Below, one piece after another: positions 15,294-23,395 of a stretch of DNA of 64,000 nt. The notes beneath the pieces were generated by a model, which was not told the origin of the DNA, ran no database searches, and was given only the letters and a program-made list of their open reading frames with translations. The stretch's first letter is position 1. Each line of letters starts with the position of its first letter. Both the position numbers and the translations under genes were made by a program. Origin of the DNA: CAYJBH01 sp964369445. Its GTDB lineage: Bacteria > Bacillota > Clostridia > Oscillospirales > Ruminococcaceae. The DNA lies in the NCBI GenBank assembly GCA_964369445.1, contig CAYJFU010000001.1:28923-92922 (forward strand). The letters run 5' to 3'.

Positions 15294-16706
15294 CTATCTA
15301 TCACCGTAACATTTTATATCGACCGAGTTGCGCACTACCTCTTTAAAGTCGGAATACGCTATTTCCTTGTGTGCGTGCAGTTGCAACAAAATGTTACCGA
15401 TAGCTGTTGCGTCCGCCGGACCTGCCATAACCGGCAGGTTGCACAAGTCACTGATAAGCTGACACATAAAGGCATCTTTGCAACCTCCGCCGATAACGTT
15501 TATCGCGGTTATCGTTTTTCCGGTGAGGGTTTGCAACGACTGTACCGCCTGCTTGTATTTGTGCGCTAAACTTTCATAAACACACCTAAAAAGTGCGGCA
15601 TGTGTCGACGGTGCCTTTGCGTAGGTCGCAAGACATGCCGCGTTTATCTTCGCGTGCATATCACCCGGTGCAAAAAATTCGTAACTGTCAACGTCGATGA
15701 CAAATCCCTCGGACGGTGCGCTCTGCGCCATCTGCTCGATGAGTGCAAAATCGTATTCAACACCGTTTCGCTTTAGGTCACGCACAAGCTCCTGCAATAT
15801 CCAAAGACCCATGACGTTTTTCAGTATACGGTAGTAACCGTCATGACCACCCTCATGTGCTATGTTTTGTTCATAGGCATAGTCGTTTATGTAGGTCTCA
15901 CGCGACAGCAATCCGACAAGCGACCACGTTCCACTACTTATTATAACAGTGTCTTCATCCGCAACCGACGCGGCAAACGCACTTGCGGTATCGTGTTCAC
16001 ATACGCTGACAACCTCCATCGGCGAACAACCTACATCGTGGCAAAACTGTGAGGTCATACTTCCGGAAATGGTGCCCGGGCGTACCGTCTCGCCAAATAG
16101 CCCTGCGTCCAACCCGAGCACGCCGGCTATGCGTGTCGACAGTGTGTGCTCGCCTATATTATAAAGCTGGCTTACCGAGGACACGGTGTACTCGTTGACG
16201 ACATTGCCGGTTAGATAATATGTCAGCAGGTCCGGCAAAAACATCATTTTATAAGCTTTCTTGTAGATGTAGTCCTGCTCGGCGGCTTTCATCGCGGCAA
16301 GTTGCATGTACGTGTTAAACAGCGCGTACTGGTTGCCGGTAATCGTGTGGAGGTCTTTGGGTGCTATCCAAGCGTTTATCTGCTTTTCGTAACGTTTTGT
16401 GCGCAGGTCACGGTAACACCGCACCGGTGACAGCAATTCTCCCTGCTTGTTTATAAAAGAGAAGTCGTTGCAAAAAGAATCCATGCCGATGGATACAATC
16501 GGCTCACTTGTAGCTTTCAGCGCCTTTTGCACGCCTGTTTTCAAGTTGTCAAATATCCCTAAAAAGTTCCAATAAAGTCCGCCTTGCAGTTCTATAGGGT
16601 AGTTTTGAAATTTGTGAATAGTTTTGATGTCGAGTTTATCGCCATTAAAGCTACACAAGAACATCTTGCCGCCACTACCACCAAGGTCAAAAGCAACAAC
16701 ATTCAT
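15294..16706 (-). CDS. FGGY-family carbohydrate kinase, rhamnulokinase-like
   Basis: 470 aa. It phosphorylates a sugar or ketose with ATP in the cytosol. FGGY features are the N-terminal phosphate-binding FDLGGSGGKMF, the substrate-region GMDSFCNDF (~residue 95), CEHDTASAFAA and ISSGTWSLVG in the middle, and the adenosine-binding INVIGGGCKD near residue 397. The sequence reads most like RhaB, which makes L-rhamnulose 1-phosphate for a class II aldolase, and such an aldolase is encoded close by. Start ATG follows GAGAGGAA. It is downstream of the DeoR gene by 119 bases on the same strand. The exact ketose is uncertain. Confidence 0.82.
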   Translation of the reverse strand: MNVVAFDLGGSGGKMFLCSFNGDKLDIKTIHKFQNYPIELQGGLYWNFLGIFDNLKTGVQKALKATSEPIVSIGMDSFCNDFSFINKQGELLSPVRCYRDLRTKRYEKQINAWIAPKDLHTITGNQYALFNTYMQLAAMKAAEQDYIYKKAYKMMFLPDLLTYYLTGNVVNEYTVSSVSQLYNIGEHTLSTRIAGVLGLDAGLFGETVRPGTISGSMTSQFCHDVGCSPMEVVSVCEHDTASAFAASVADEDTVIISSGTWSLVGLLSRETYINDYAYEQNIAHEGGHDGYYRILKNVMGLWILQELVRDLKRNGVEYDFALIEQMAQSAPSEGFVIDVDSYEFFAPGDMHAKINAACLATYAKAPSTHAALFRCVYESLAHKYKQAVQSLQTLTGKTITAINVIGGGCKDAFMCQLISDLCNLPVMAGPADATAIGNILLQLHAHKEIAYSDFKEVVRNSVDIKCYGDR

Positions 16707-16825
16707 AAAATTATTCCTCTCGCTGTCAATACACCCCTAAATAAGGCATATCTATAAAACACCCTGCCGTCCGGCGAAGTGTTCTTCTTTTTGTGTTACA
16801 GTTAATTTATTTTATTTACAGTTAT

Positions 16826-17617
16826 CTATCTTGCCGGTGCCACCACAACCTTTATTTCGGTATCTTTCAAAAAGTCAAGGCTTGCAACCTCGGCGCTTGA
16901 ATCGGTTATGATGTAATCCACCGCACTAAATTCCGACAAAAATATCGGACTTGTTTTGTTGAATTTTGTGTTGTCCGCAAGTATAAAAGTTTCTTGCGAA
17001 CGCTCTATCATCGTTCGCTTTACTTCAAGCGACTGCAAGCTGGCATCTGCGAGCTTGTTGTGTTTACTTATGCCGGCACAGGATAAAAAAGCCTTGTTGG
17101 GGAAATACTGCTCGGCGTTTGCGATGGTTGTAGTACCGTTTACAGACAGATTTTTGCTGTGCAATATTCCTCCAAGGCAAATTATCGTGTGTTTTTGGTT
17201 GAAATTCTTAGAGGCCTCCAACATAAACTGTATTGAGTTTGTGAGAATATTGACGTGAATATCAGGATCGATAAATCTGCTGAGATAAACGGTGGTCGAG
17301 CTGTTATCGACATAAATGGTATCTTCATCTTTAATATAGGAGGCGGCTTTTCGACAAATTTCAAGCTTTTGTTGGAGTTGTTGCCTGCCGCGCACTGAGA
17401 TAGGATACTCCGTCGGCTCTTGAGTTGCGGTAGGGTTAGCTACCGGCACTGCACCGCCATAGGTACGCTCAAGCGAGCCTTTTATCTCAAGCTCTCTTAA
17501 ATCGCGTCGAATCGTCTCTTTGGAGGTGTTGAACTTTTGCGCCAACTCGTTGACTTCAACGCTTCCCTCACCGTCCAAAATATTTATAATGGCCGCTTTT
17601 CTTTCTATACTAAACAT
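16826..17617 (-). CDS. DeoR-family transcriptional regulator
   Basis: 263 aa. An N-terminal winged HTH (residues ~1-56: RKAAIINILDGEGSVEVNELA, then NTSKETIRRDLRELE) is fused to a DeoR sensor domain (~75-235) that normally binds a sugar phosphate. Sensor hallmarks are TIYVDNSSTTVYLSRF and LADNTKFNKTS. It lies between the class II aldolase and the FGGY kinase and has its own promoter at 17723-17751. It is the probable repressor of this catabolic island, with a sugar phosphate made by the kinases as inducer (inference from the family). Confidence 0.9.
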   Translation of the reverse strand: MFSIERKAAIINILDGEGSVEVNELAQKFNTSKETIRRDLRELEIKGSLERTYGGAVPVANPTATQEPTEYPISVRGRQQLQQKLEICRKAASYIKDEDTIYVDNSSTTVYLSRFIDPDIHVNILTNSIQFMLEASKNFNQKHTIICLGGILHSKNLSVNGTTTIANAEQYFPNKAFLSCAGISKHNKLADASLQSLEVKRTMIERSQETFILADNTKFNKTSPIFLSEFSAVDYIITDSSAEVASLDFLKDTEIKVVVAPAR

Positions 17618-17722
17618 AATAATTCTTTCAAATCATGTTAAACCGATACAGAGTGTGCTGACAATTTTTGTGCAGTGTGGATTTTGTGCAATATTGCCAA
17701 TACACCCCGATTATATAGTTCT

Positions 17723-17751
17723 ATTTTACCAATAATTGTCCTATTTGTCAA
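17723..17751 (-). promoter_or_regulatory. Sigma-A promoter of the DeoR-family regulator
   Basis: Minus-strand TTGACA (17751-17746), 17-base spacer, TAAAAT (17728-17723). It begins 7 bases past the aldolase stop, so the regulator and FGGY kinase can be transcribed separately from the aldolase. Confidence 0.7.
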
Positions 17752-17757
17752 CGCAAC

Positions 17758-18363
17758 CTATATACAGTCCTTGACGGTTGAGCAGTACGCGTCACACTCG
17801 ATGCGCTCTAACATGCTGTACGCTTTGTACAGGTCGGGGCCACTAACTACAACGCCGTGCAAGGTAAGTATGACACCGAGCGGTTTTTGCTCTGACAGCG
17901 GTCGTTGTTCTTCAAAGTAGTTGTAAACGTTAATCGACAGCTCATCGGTGTAGGCCTTGGTGTAGGGTAGGCATTTGACATATCCTCTTCCGAGTGTTGC
18001 TTCCGTTACGTTTGGTATGTCTTTGCCCTGTGCCACAAACGGCATACAGTAAAATGGGTGCGCGTGTATAGTGCAGCCTATTTCCTTGATATTTTTAAGT
18101 ATCAGGGCGTGCATGAGACCTTCACGCGACAGCTTGCCTGTGCCCTCTAATATGTTCTGATCGTAATCGATAAGAAGGAAATCATCCTCTACAAGGTCGC
18201 AAAATTTTGTCTCGGACATAAGCGACGGCGAAATAAGTATGCGGTTGTCGTCAACACGTACTGCAAAGTTACCGCCTGCCGCGTTGGTTAAGCGACGCTC
18301 CCAGATAAGTTTTGCCACCTTTACCATCTCGCGGCGCATCTCTACGTAAGATAAGTTGCTCAT
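17758..18363 (-). CDS. Class II aldolase (fuculose/rhamnulose-1-phosphate aldolase type)
   Basis: 201 aa. A zinc-dependent enzyme that cleaves a ketose 1-phosphate to DHAP and an aldehyde, in the FucA/AraD fold. Residues seen are N/G-rich AAGGNFAVRV near residue 29, the catalytic Glu in SREGLMHALI (~residue 77), the zinc pair HAHPFY (~residue 98) and a third His in LTLHGVVVSG (~residue 159). Length is slightly below FucA (about 215). It is read toward the DeoR/kinase genes. With the FGGY kinase it forms the phosphorylate-and-cleave half of the pathway. Confidence 0.85.
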   Translation of the reverse strand: MSNLSYVEMRREMVKVAKLIWERRLTNAAGGNFAVRVDDNRILISPSLMSETKFCDLVEDDFLLIDYDQNILEGTGKLSREGLMHALILKNIKEIGCTIHAHPFYCMPFVAQGKDIPNVTEATLGRGYVKCLPYTKAYTDELSINVYNYFEEQRPLSEQKPLGVILTLHGVVVSGPDLYKAYSMLERIECDAYCSTVKDCI

Positions 18364-18413
18364 TTTTTCTGTTCTCCTTTATATTTTAATGTAACCTCGT
18401 GCAAAACACGTGG

Positions 18414-18550
18414 AACTAATAACTAAGGGTGAATAGTGAATGACTACTTTTAATTTGCAGTGTAGCAAATTCAAGTTCTTTTGCATTTAAAGTAAATTAT
18501 TTTAGTCGGAAACAACTTGAATCTTTCACCGTTAGTCTTTAGCTGTTAGT
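18414..18550. repeat. Imperfect palindromic element between aldolase and PfkB kinase genes
   Basis: The left end CTAATAACTAAGGGTGAA pairs imperfectly with TTTCACCGTTAGTCTTTAG...TTAG on the right. Inside are AATTTGC-AGTGT-AGCAAATT and TCAAGTT...AACTTGA. It looks like a decayed miniature inverted-repeat element filling the 230-base gap. Confidence 0.5.
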
Positions 18551-18593
18551 CGCAAATGCGTTTTGCACCTGCCTTTTTTGTTTTTTGATAACT

Positions 18594-19532
18594 CTATTCA
18601 AGTTGCTCTATGACAATGTCTTTTAACAGTGCTTTTGCACGTTCCAAATCATAGCCTACACTCAGCTCAGACTCCGAGGCGGAGCTTGATATTGCCGTTG
18701 CAAAGCGCAAGCCCTCTTCAACGGACAAGCCGTTTTCGTACCCATAAATCAAACCTGCAAGGTAGCAATCGCCGCAACCGGCAGTGTTTTTGGTCACCGT
18801 GTAAGACGGTGTTGTCGCCCTAAAAATACCTTGTGGTGTTTTTATTATGGATCCGATTTTCCCGAGCGAAACAGCGATACAATCGATATCATAACTATCC
18901 AGCGAGTGTATCGCCGCCAGTACATCTGCCTCATCGGTAGTTACTTTACGCTTGCAAAGTTGCGACATCTCGTCCAGGTTGGGTTTTATCATAAACAGCT
19001 TTTCTTCGATGCAGGTCATGAGATACGCTTCACTGGCGTCCAGTATTATCTTCACCTCTTTGTCGCGCATGGCCTTACAAATTTTATTATAGACGTAAAT
19101 GTCTGCGCTGTTTGAGGCGTCGCCGGCAAGTACAAGTATGTCACCGCTTTTTACGTTTTTGGTAAGAACCGCTATGATATCTTCGACATCCGCGTCGGTG
19201 AGGTCGGGACCTTTGCAAGCTACGACAGTACATTCACCCGTGGGCTCAATAAGCAGGTAGTTGGTTCGGCTGTCCTCATCCTCCCTGTAAACAAAGTCGG
19301 TTTTGATGTTAAAGTCTTCAAGCATTTCGACAATTTGTTTACCGGTTGGGCCGTGTACCACGCCGCAAGCTATATTTTTGACGCCGCACAGCTGTAAGTT
19401 TATAGATACATGGGTGCCCTTTCCGCCTATTGTGTCCTGTATCCTAGAAACTCTACAGGTAAAATCTCTTGTCAGGCTCTGTACATATAGTAGTTTGTCA
19501 ATTGCAGGGTTTAGGGTGAGTGTGTGAACCAT
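18594..19532 (-). CDS. PfkB-family sugar kinase (1-phosphofructokinase / tagatose-6-phosphate kinase type)
   Basis: 312 aa. A ribokinase-fold enzyme that adds a second phosphate to a hexose phosphate. It begins VHTLTLNPAIDKLLYV, the standard N-terminus of FruK/LacC. It has the IGGKGTHVSINL glycine signature (~residue 37), an ATP-side SLGKIGSI motif, and the anion-hole/catalytic signature NTAGCGDCYLAG (~residue 255; the usual GAGD is GCGD here). ATG 19532 is chosen because GGAGGTGAATTG directly precedes it. It is divergent from the isomerase gene across a 289-base regulatory region. Confidence 0.85.
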   Translation of the reverse strand: MVHTLTLNPAIDKLLYVQSLTRDFTCRVSRIQDTIGGKGTHVSINLQLCGVKNIACGVVHGPTGKQIVEMLEDFNIKTDFVYREDEDSRTNYLLIEPTGECTVVACKGPDLTDADVEDIIAVLTKNVKSGDILVLAGDASNSADIYVYNKICKAMRDKEVKIILDASEAYLMTCIEEKLFMIKPNLDEMSQLCKRKVTTDEADVLAAIHSLDSYDIDCIAVSLGKIGSIIKTPQGIFRATTPSYTVTKNTAGCGDCYLAGLIYGYENGLSVEEGLRFATAISSSASESELSVGYDLERAKALLKDIVIEQLE

Positions 19533-19572
19533 CAATTCACCTCCGGTCAAAATTGTTACACAATCATTATAT

Positions 19573-19605
19573 AACACAAACGGAAATAAATCAACACAAA
19601 CGGAA
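19573..19605. promoter_or_regulatory. Direct-repeat operator candidate in the divergent regulatory region
   Basis: AACACAAACGGAA occurs twice (19573-19585 and 19593-19605), start-to-start distance 20 bases, i.e. two helical turns on the same face. The first copy abuts a minus-strand TATAAT-like -10 (19568-19573) for the PfkB kinase gene. This is the kind of site the nearby DeoR regulator could occupy (inference). Confidence 0.5.
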
Positions 19606-19692
19606 CAAAAAATTATCTTCTACTTTTTGCACAATTGTTAACGGTTTTTATTATGTATTCGTCCAAAAATTGCAAAACTTGCATAATAAGCA

Positions 19693-19721
19693 TTGAAATA
19701 TGCCGATTTCTATGCTATACT
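19693..19721 (+). promoter_or_regulatory. Sigma-A promoter of the isomerase-dehydrogenase-ABC operon
   Basis: TTGAAA (19693-19698), 17-base spacer, TATACT (19716-19721). A ~90-base A/C-rich leader with repeated ACATAAACA-like words precedes the first start codon at 19822. Confidence 0.65.
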
Positions 19722-19821
19722 CAAACTCATAAAACACATAAACACAAAATATCCCACACCAAAACAGCTATTTACAAACATAAACAAACATTAACACATT
19801 TAAAAGAGGGGAGGAAACGCA

Positions 19822-20799
19822 ATGCATTTAGGTTTTTTTACCGCTAACTTCACAGAAAAGCCGCTAGAAGAAGTGGCAAAAATGGTAGCCGGATATGGTT
19901 ATGAGTCTCTGGAGATACCCGCTTATGAGGGAAACGGTCAACTTGAAACAAAAGACGTATTGATCGGCAACAACGCCCAAAACATTAAAAAGATGGTTGC
20001 ATCTTACGGGTTGCACATAACAGCACTCAGCAACCACGCGGATTCGTTCTTGATAATGGGTCCCACCGGCAAGGAGACGGACTTTATATATAAAGGAACA
20101 GCCGAGGAAAAGATAAAACACGGCACCGAAAGTCTTATCCGCACGGCGCAGGCCGCAAACGCGCTGGAAGCCCCCGTTGTGGTCGGTTACCCCGGCGTTG
20201 AGAACTGGGGACGCTTTTTCTTCTTTCCTTACGGCGAGGGCTGGGCGGAGTACGAAGAGCAGTTCGCTGAGCGCTTCACCCCGATACTTGACAAATTTAA
20301 AGAGTACGGCGTTAAGTTTGCGATAGAAATTCACCCAAACAGCTTTGTGTATGACATACATACCGCTGTCAAGGCACTGGAGCTTGTAAATTATCACCCG
20401 GCACTGGGTTACAACTTTGATCCGGCAAACACCCTTTACCTCATGATAGATCCTGCCGTTGTCATCGACACACTTAAAGACAGGATTTACCACGTACACG
20501 CAAAGGATGCCGAGCTTGCCGCACACAACATCGCAATGGGCGGCACCATGATGCACGGCGACATGGGTGCACTTAACCACACTTACCGTTTCCGCATACC
20601 GGGATGGGGACAGGTTAACTGGAAACAGGTCATAACCGAACTTTCCTTAATAGGTTACGACGGCCCACTCAGCTATGAGCATGAAGACGTGACTATGAGC
20701 CGCATGGACGGAGTGGAAAAGGTAGCGGACTTTTTAAAACCGCTTATCATAAAGTCCCCCTATGAGGGCAGACAGGATAAACTATTCAATAAAGATTAG
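19822..20799 (+). CDS. Sugar phosphate isomerase/epimerase (TIM barrel, xylose-isomerase-like)
   Basis: 325 aa of the AP-endonuclease-2 fold. Metal-binding positions of the superfamily are visible: His in LSNHADSF (~residue 73), Glu in AIEIHPNSF (~residue 169), Asp/His pairs in NFDPANTLY and VHAKDAEL, and the late Glu in SYEHEDVTMSR. Such proteins isomerise, epimerise or dehydrate sugars and inositol derivatives. The substrate cannot be assigned. Strong RBS GAGGGGAGGAAAC. It is the first gene of a plus-strand operon with the dehydrogenase 15 bases downstream. Confidence 0.85.
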   Translation: MHLGFFTANFTEKPLEEVAKMVAGYGYESLEIPAYEGNGQLETKDVLIGNNAQNIKKMVASYGLHITALSNHADSFLIMGPTGKETDFIYKGTAEEKIKHGTESLIRTAQAANALEAPVVVGYPGVENWGRFFFFPYGEGWAEYEEQFAERFTPILDKFKEYGVKFAIEIHPNSFVYDIHTAVKALELVNYHPALGYNFDPANTLYLMIDPAVVIDTLKDRIYHVHAKDAELAAHNIAMGGTMMHGDMGALNHTYRFRIPGWGQVNWKQVITELSLIGYDGPLSYEHEDVTMSRMDGVEKVADFLKPLIIKSPYEGRQDKLFNKD

Positions 20800-20814
20800 A
20801 CGGAGGGTAGAACG

Positions 20815-21876
20815 TTGGCTAAAATGATGAGGGCGCAGGTAGTTGAGAGCGTCGGTAAAATGGTTATGAAAGAGGTTCCGGTGCCACAAATCAGCAGCGG
20901 AGAGGCTCTAATTAAAGTACATATGTGCGGCATCTGCGGCACCGACTACAAAATTCTTCACGGCGAGTATGCCAGCGAGTATCTTCCGCTCATCTCGGGT
21001 CACGAGTTTTGGGGTGTTGTGGAAGAGGTCGGCGCAAACTCGATGGGCTTAAAGGTTGGCGACAGGGTGTCGGTTGATCTGTGTATGCCGTGCGGCACCT
21101 GTTATTTCTGCCGCAGAGGGGACCAACTTCTGTGTGCGACATTTACACAGCTCGGTATCCACACCGATGGCGCATTTGCCGAGTATGTCAAGGCACAGAT
21201 ACAAAACTGCTACAAAATCCCCGATTGCATCGACGACAACACTGCGACATTCATCGAGCCGATGACAGCGGTACTACAGGGCTCTAAAAAAATGAACCTT
21301 AAAATTGCCTCTAGCCTTGTAGTTATCGGTTGCGGACTTGGCATACTGCATGCCGCACTCGGCAAACTCAGGGGCGCGGCACCGGTTATAGTTATCGGCG
21401 ACAGCGAGCGCAGGCTCAAAATTGCAAAGGACATGGGTGTCGATTACACCATCAACATCAACGAAGTTAAAGATCCCGTCGCAAAGGTCATGGAGCTTAC
21501 AGACGGTGTCGGCGCAGACTACGTTTTAGAGGCGGTCGGACATCCGGCAACCTACAAGCAGGCATTTGAAATGGTGCGTCGCGGCGGTACTGTTGAGGCT
21601 TTCGGCGTTGTACAACAGGGCAAAACCGTCGATGTAGAACCTTATGAGTTCGTGCTCGGCGAGAAAAAGGTTTCGGGCAGCTGTGCCGGTATCGGCAACG
21701 ACTGGGGCGATGTCATAAGACTGCTGGAGTACGGTAGAGTGGATCCCTCACCGCTGTTTAGCAAAGTGGTTCCACTTGAAGATCTAGCAGCCGCCATACA
21801 GGAGAGCCACGACGACAAAGAGATCACAAGGATATTCGTGTCGCCGCTTGTAAACGAAGTGGTGGAGATAAATTAA
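20815..21876 (+). CDS. Zinc-dependent medium-chain alcohol/polyol dehydrogenase
   Basis: 353 aa. It oxidises a secondary alcohol of a sugar or polyol with NAD(P). The catalytic zinc site is seen as CGICGTDYKILHG (~residue 38) and GHEFWG (~residue 62). Structural-zinc cysteines are in MPCGTCYFCRRGDQLLC (~92-108). The Rossmann motif is degenerate, VIGCGLGILHAAL (~168). It resembles sorbitol/threonine dehydrogenases. Start TTG 20815 is chosen: GGAGGG lies 8 bases upstream, whereas the next ATG is too far. It probably generates the ketose used by the isomerase and kinase. Confidence 0.87.
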   Translation: MAKMMRAQVVESVGKMVMKEVPVPQISSGEALIKVHMCGICGTDYKILHGEYASEYLPLISGHEFWGVVEEVGANSMGLKVGDRVSVDLCMPCGTCYFCRRGDQLLCATFTQLGIHTDGAFAEYVKAQIQNCYKIPDCIDDNTATFIEPMTAVLQGSKKMNLKIASSLVVIGCGLGILHAALGKLRGAAPVIVIGDSERRLKIAKDMGVDYTININEVKDPVAKVMELTDGVGADYVLEAVGHPATYKQAFEMVRRGGTVEAFGVVQQGKTVDVEPYEFVLGEKKVSGSCAGIGNDWGDVIRLLEYGRVDPSPLFSKVVPLEDLAAAIQESHDDKEITRIFVSPLVNEVVEIN

Positions 21877-21938
21877 CAAACTTTGGCTATAGAGACTGAA
21901 ATCTCTGTACATAAAAATAATAAGAAAGGTGCAAAATT

Positions 21939-23267
21939 ATGAAAAAACTACTCAGTATCCTACTAGCACTGTCGCTTGTGGCAACATTTGCGGCATGTAG
22001 CGCAGCTCCTGCAGAGCCTGCAGCTACAGAAGAGGCCTCACAGGCCACAGAAGAACCGGCAGCGGAAGAAGAGGCCGCAGAATCCGGCGAGGCTGTACAG
22101 ATCATCTGGGGTTCCGGCCCGCTTGAAAATGATTCCAAAGCAATGATTATAGAGGCTTTTAACTCTTCACAAGACGCTATAGAACTGGTTGGTGTAGAGC
22201 TTTCCGCTGATGCTACAGAACAGCACAACACATATGTAACCAGCTTTTCTGGCAACTCCAACGACTACGACATCTTTACTTCCAACGTGCCGTGGCCCGG
22301 TGAATTCTCACAGGCAGGTTATGCAATGGCACTTGACCGCTACATCGAGCGTGACGGCATCGACATGAGCCAATATGTACCGGGTTATGTTGACAGCTAC
22401 ACCTTCCAAGGCCAACTTTGGGGTATCCCGACATTTGGTAACGTTCCTCTTCTTTACTACAGAACTGACATCGTTGAAACAGCTCCCACCACATGGGAAG
22501 AGTTGCTCAGCATGGCTCAGGAATACCAGGGCACAAACGACACAACATACGGCTACCTCATTCAGGCGGCACAGTACGAAGGTCTGACCTGCAACACCGT
22601 TGATATGATTGCAGCATACGGCGGCGAAGTACTTGACGGCGACGGCGTTCCGGTTATCGACTCTGAGGGCACAATTGCTGCTCTTGACATTATGCAACAG
22701 TTTGTAACTTCTGGCATACTTCCCGATGATGTTACAACACACAAAGAGGCAAACTCTACTGAGCTGTTCCTTGCCGGTGATGCTGTATTTATGCGCAACT
22801 GGCCGTCCGCTTGGAGAGATATGACCGATCCCGAAAAATCCAGTGTAGTTGACATGGTTGCATACACACCGCTACCCTCGGGCAGTGAGCGCTCTGCCGG
22901 AACACTCGGCGGCTGGGGCACAATGATCTATGCAAACACACTGCATCCGGATGAGGCTTGGGAAGCTGTAAAGTTTATCGCCGGTACAGAAGGACAAAAG
23001 ATATTTGCTGTAGAAGGTGCATCGCTTCCGACACTGTTGCCGCTTTATGAGGATGCAGACGTTCTGGAAGCAAACCCGATGTTCGCTGATAACATGGCGC
23101 AGGCTATGAGCGATGCTGTAAAGCGTCCGGTTACACCTATCTACACCGAAATTTCCGAAATCATTCAGATCGAGACAACCAACGTACTTTTAGGTTCTAC
23201 AACACCTGCCGACGCCGCTGCAAACATGCAGACACAGATGCAGGAAGCCATAGACAGCAATACTTAA
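21939..23267 (+). CDS. ABC transporter sugar-binding lipoprotein (family 1 solute-binding)
   Basis: 442 aa. A signal peptide ends in the lipobox FAACS, so Cys-21 is lipidated. An Ala/Glu-rich linker (~residues 22-50) follows and then the two-lobed binding domain beginning VQIIWGSGPLENDSK. Motifs such as ALDRYIERDG and VAYTPLPSG...GTLGGWG are typical of the carbohydrate family-1 binding proteins. It feeds the two permeases encoded next, but the sugar is unknown. RBS AGAAAGGTG. The 128-base gap to the first permease contains hairpin repeat copy 10. Confidence 0.9.
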   Translation: MKKLLSILLALSLVATFAACSAAPAEPAATEEASQATEEPAAEEEAAESGEAVQIIWGSGPLENDSKAMIIEAFNSSQDAIELVGVELSADATEQHNTYVTSFSGNSNDYDIFTSNVPWPGEFSQAGYAMALDRYIERDGIDMSQYVPGYVDSYTFQGQLWGIPTFGNVPLLYYRTDIVETAPTTWEELLSMAQEYQGTNDTTYGYLIQAAQYEGLTCNTVDMIAAYGGEVLDGDGVPVIDSEGTIAALDIMQQFVTSGILPDDVTTHKEANSTELFLAGDAVFMRNWPSAWRDMTDPEKSSVVDMVAYTPLPSGSERSAGTLGGWGTMIYANTLHPDEAWEAVKFIAGTEGQKIFAVEGASLPTLLPLYEDADVLEANPMFADNMAQAMSDAVKRPVTPIYTEISEIIQIETTNVLLGSTTPADAAANMQTQMQEAIDSNT

Positions 23268-23305
23268 TAGCAGAACAGGGGTTTTCACACTGAAGTGACT
23301 GCAAC

Positions 23306-23348
23306 TTCAAATTGTTTCCTCCGCCGATGGTGGGGGAAACAATTTGAA
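23306..23348. repeat. Dispersed long-hairpin repeat, copy 10
   Basis: Arms TTCAAATTGTTTCC / GGAAACAATTTGAA around TCCGCCGATGGTGGG, followed by AAAACATCA. It lies between the binding-protein and permease genes, where a stable stem could protect the binding-protein mRNA and set its higher expression (known for such operons; inferred here). Confidence 0.75.
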
Positions 23349-23395
23349 AAACATCATATCTTTGAAGGATGCCCCGCACTTTTTGAGGTGAAATA

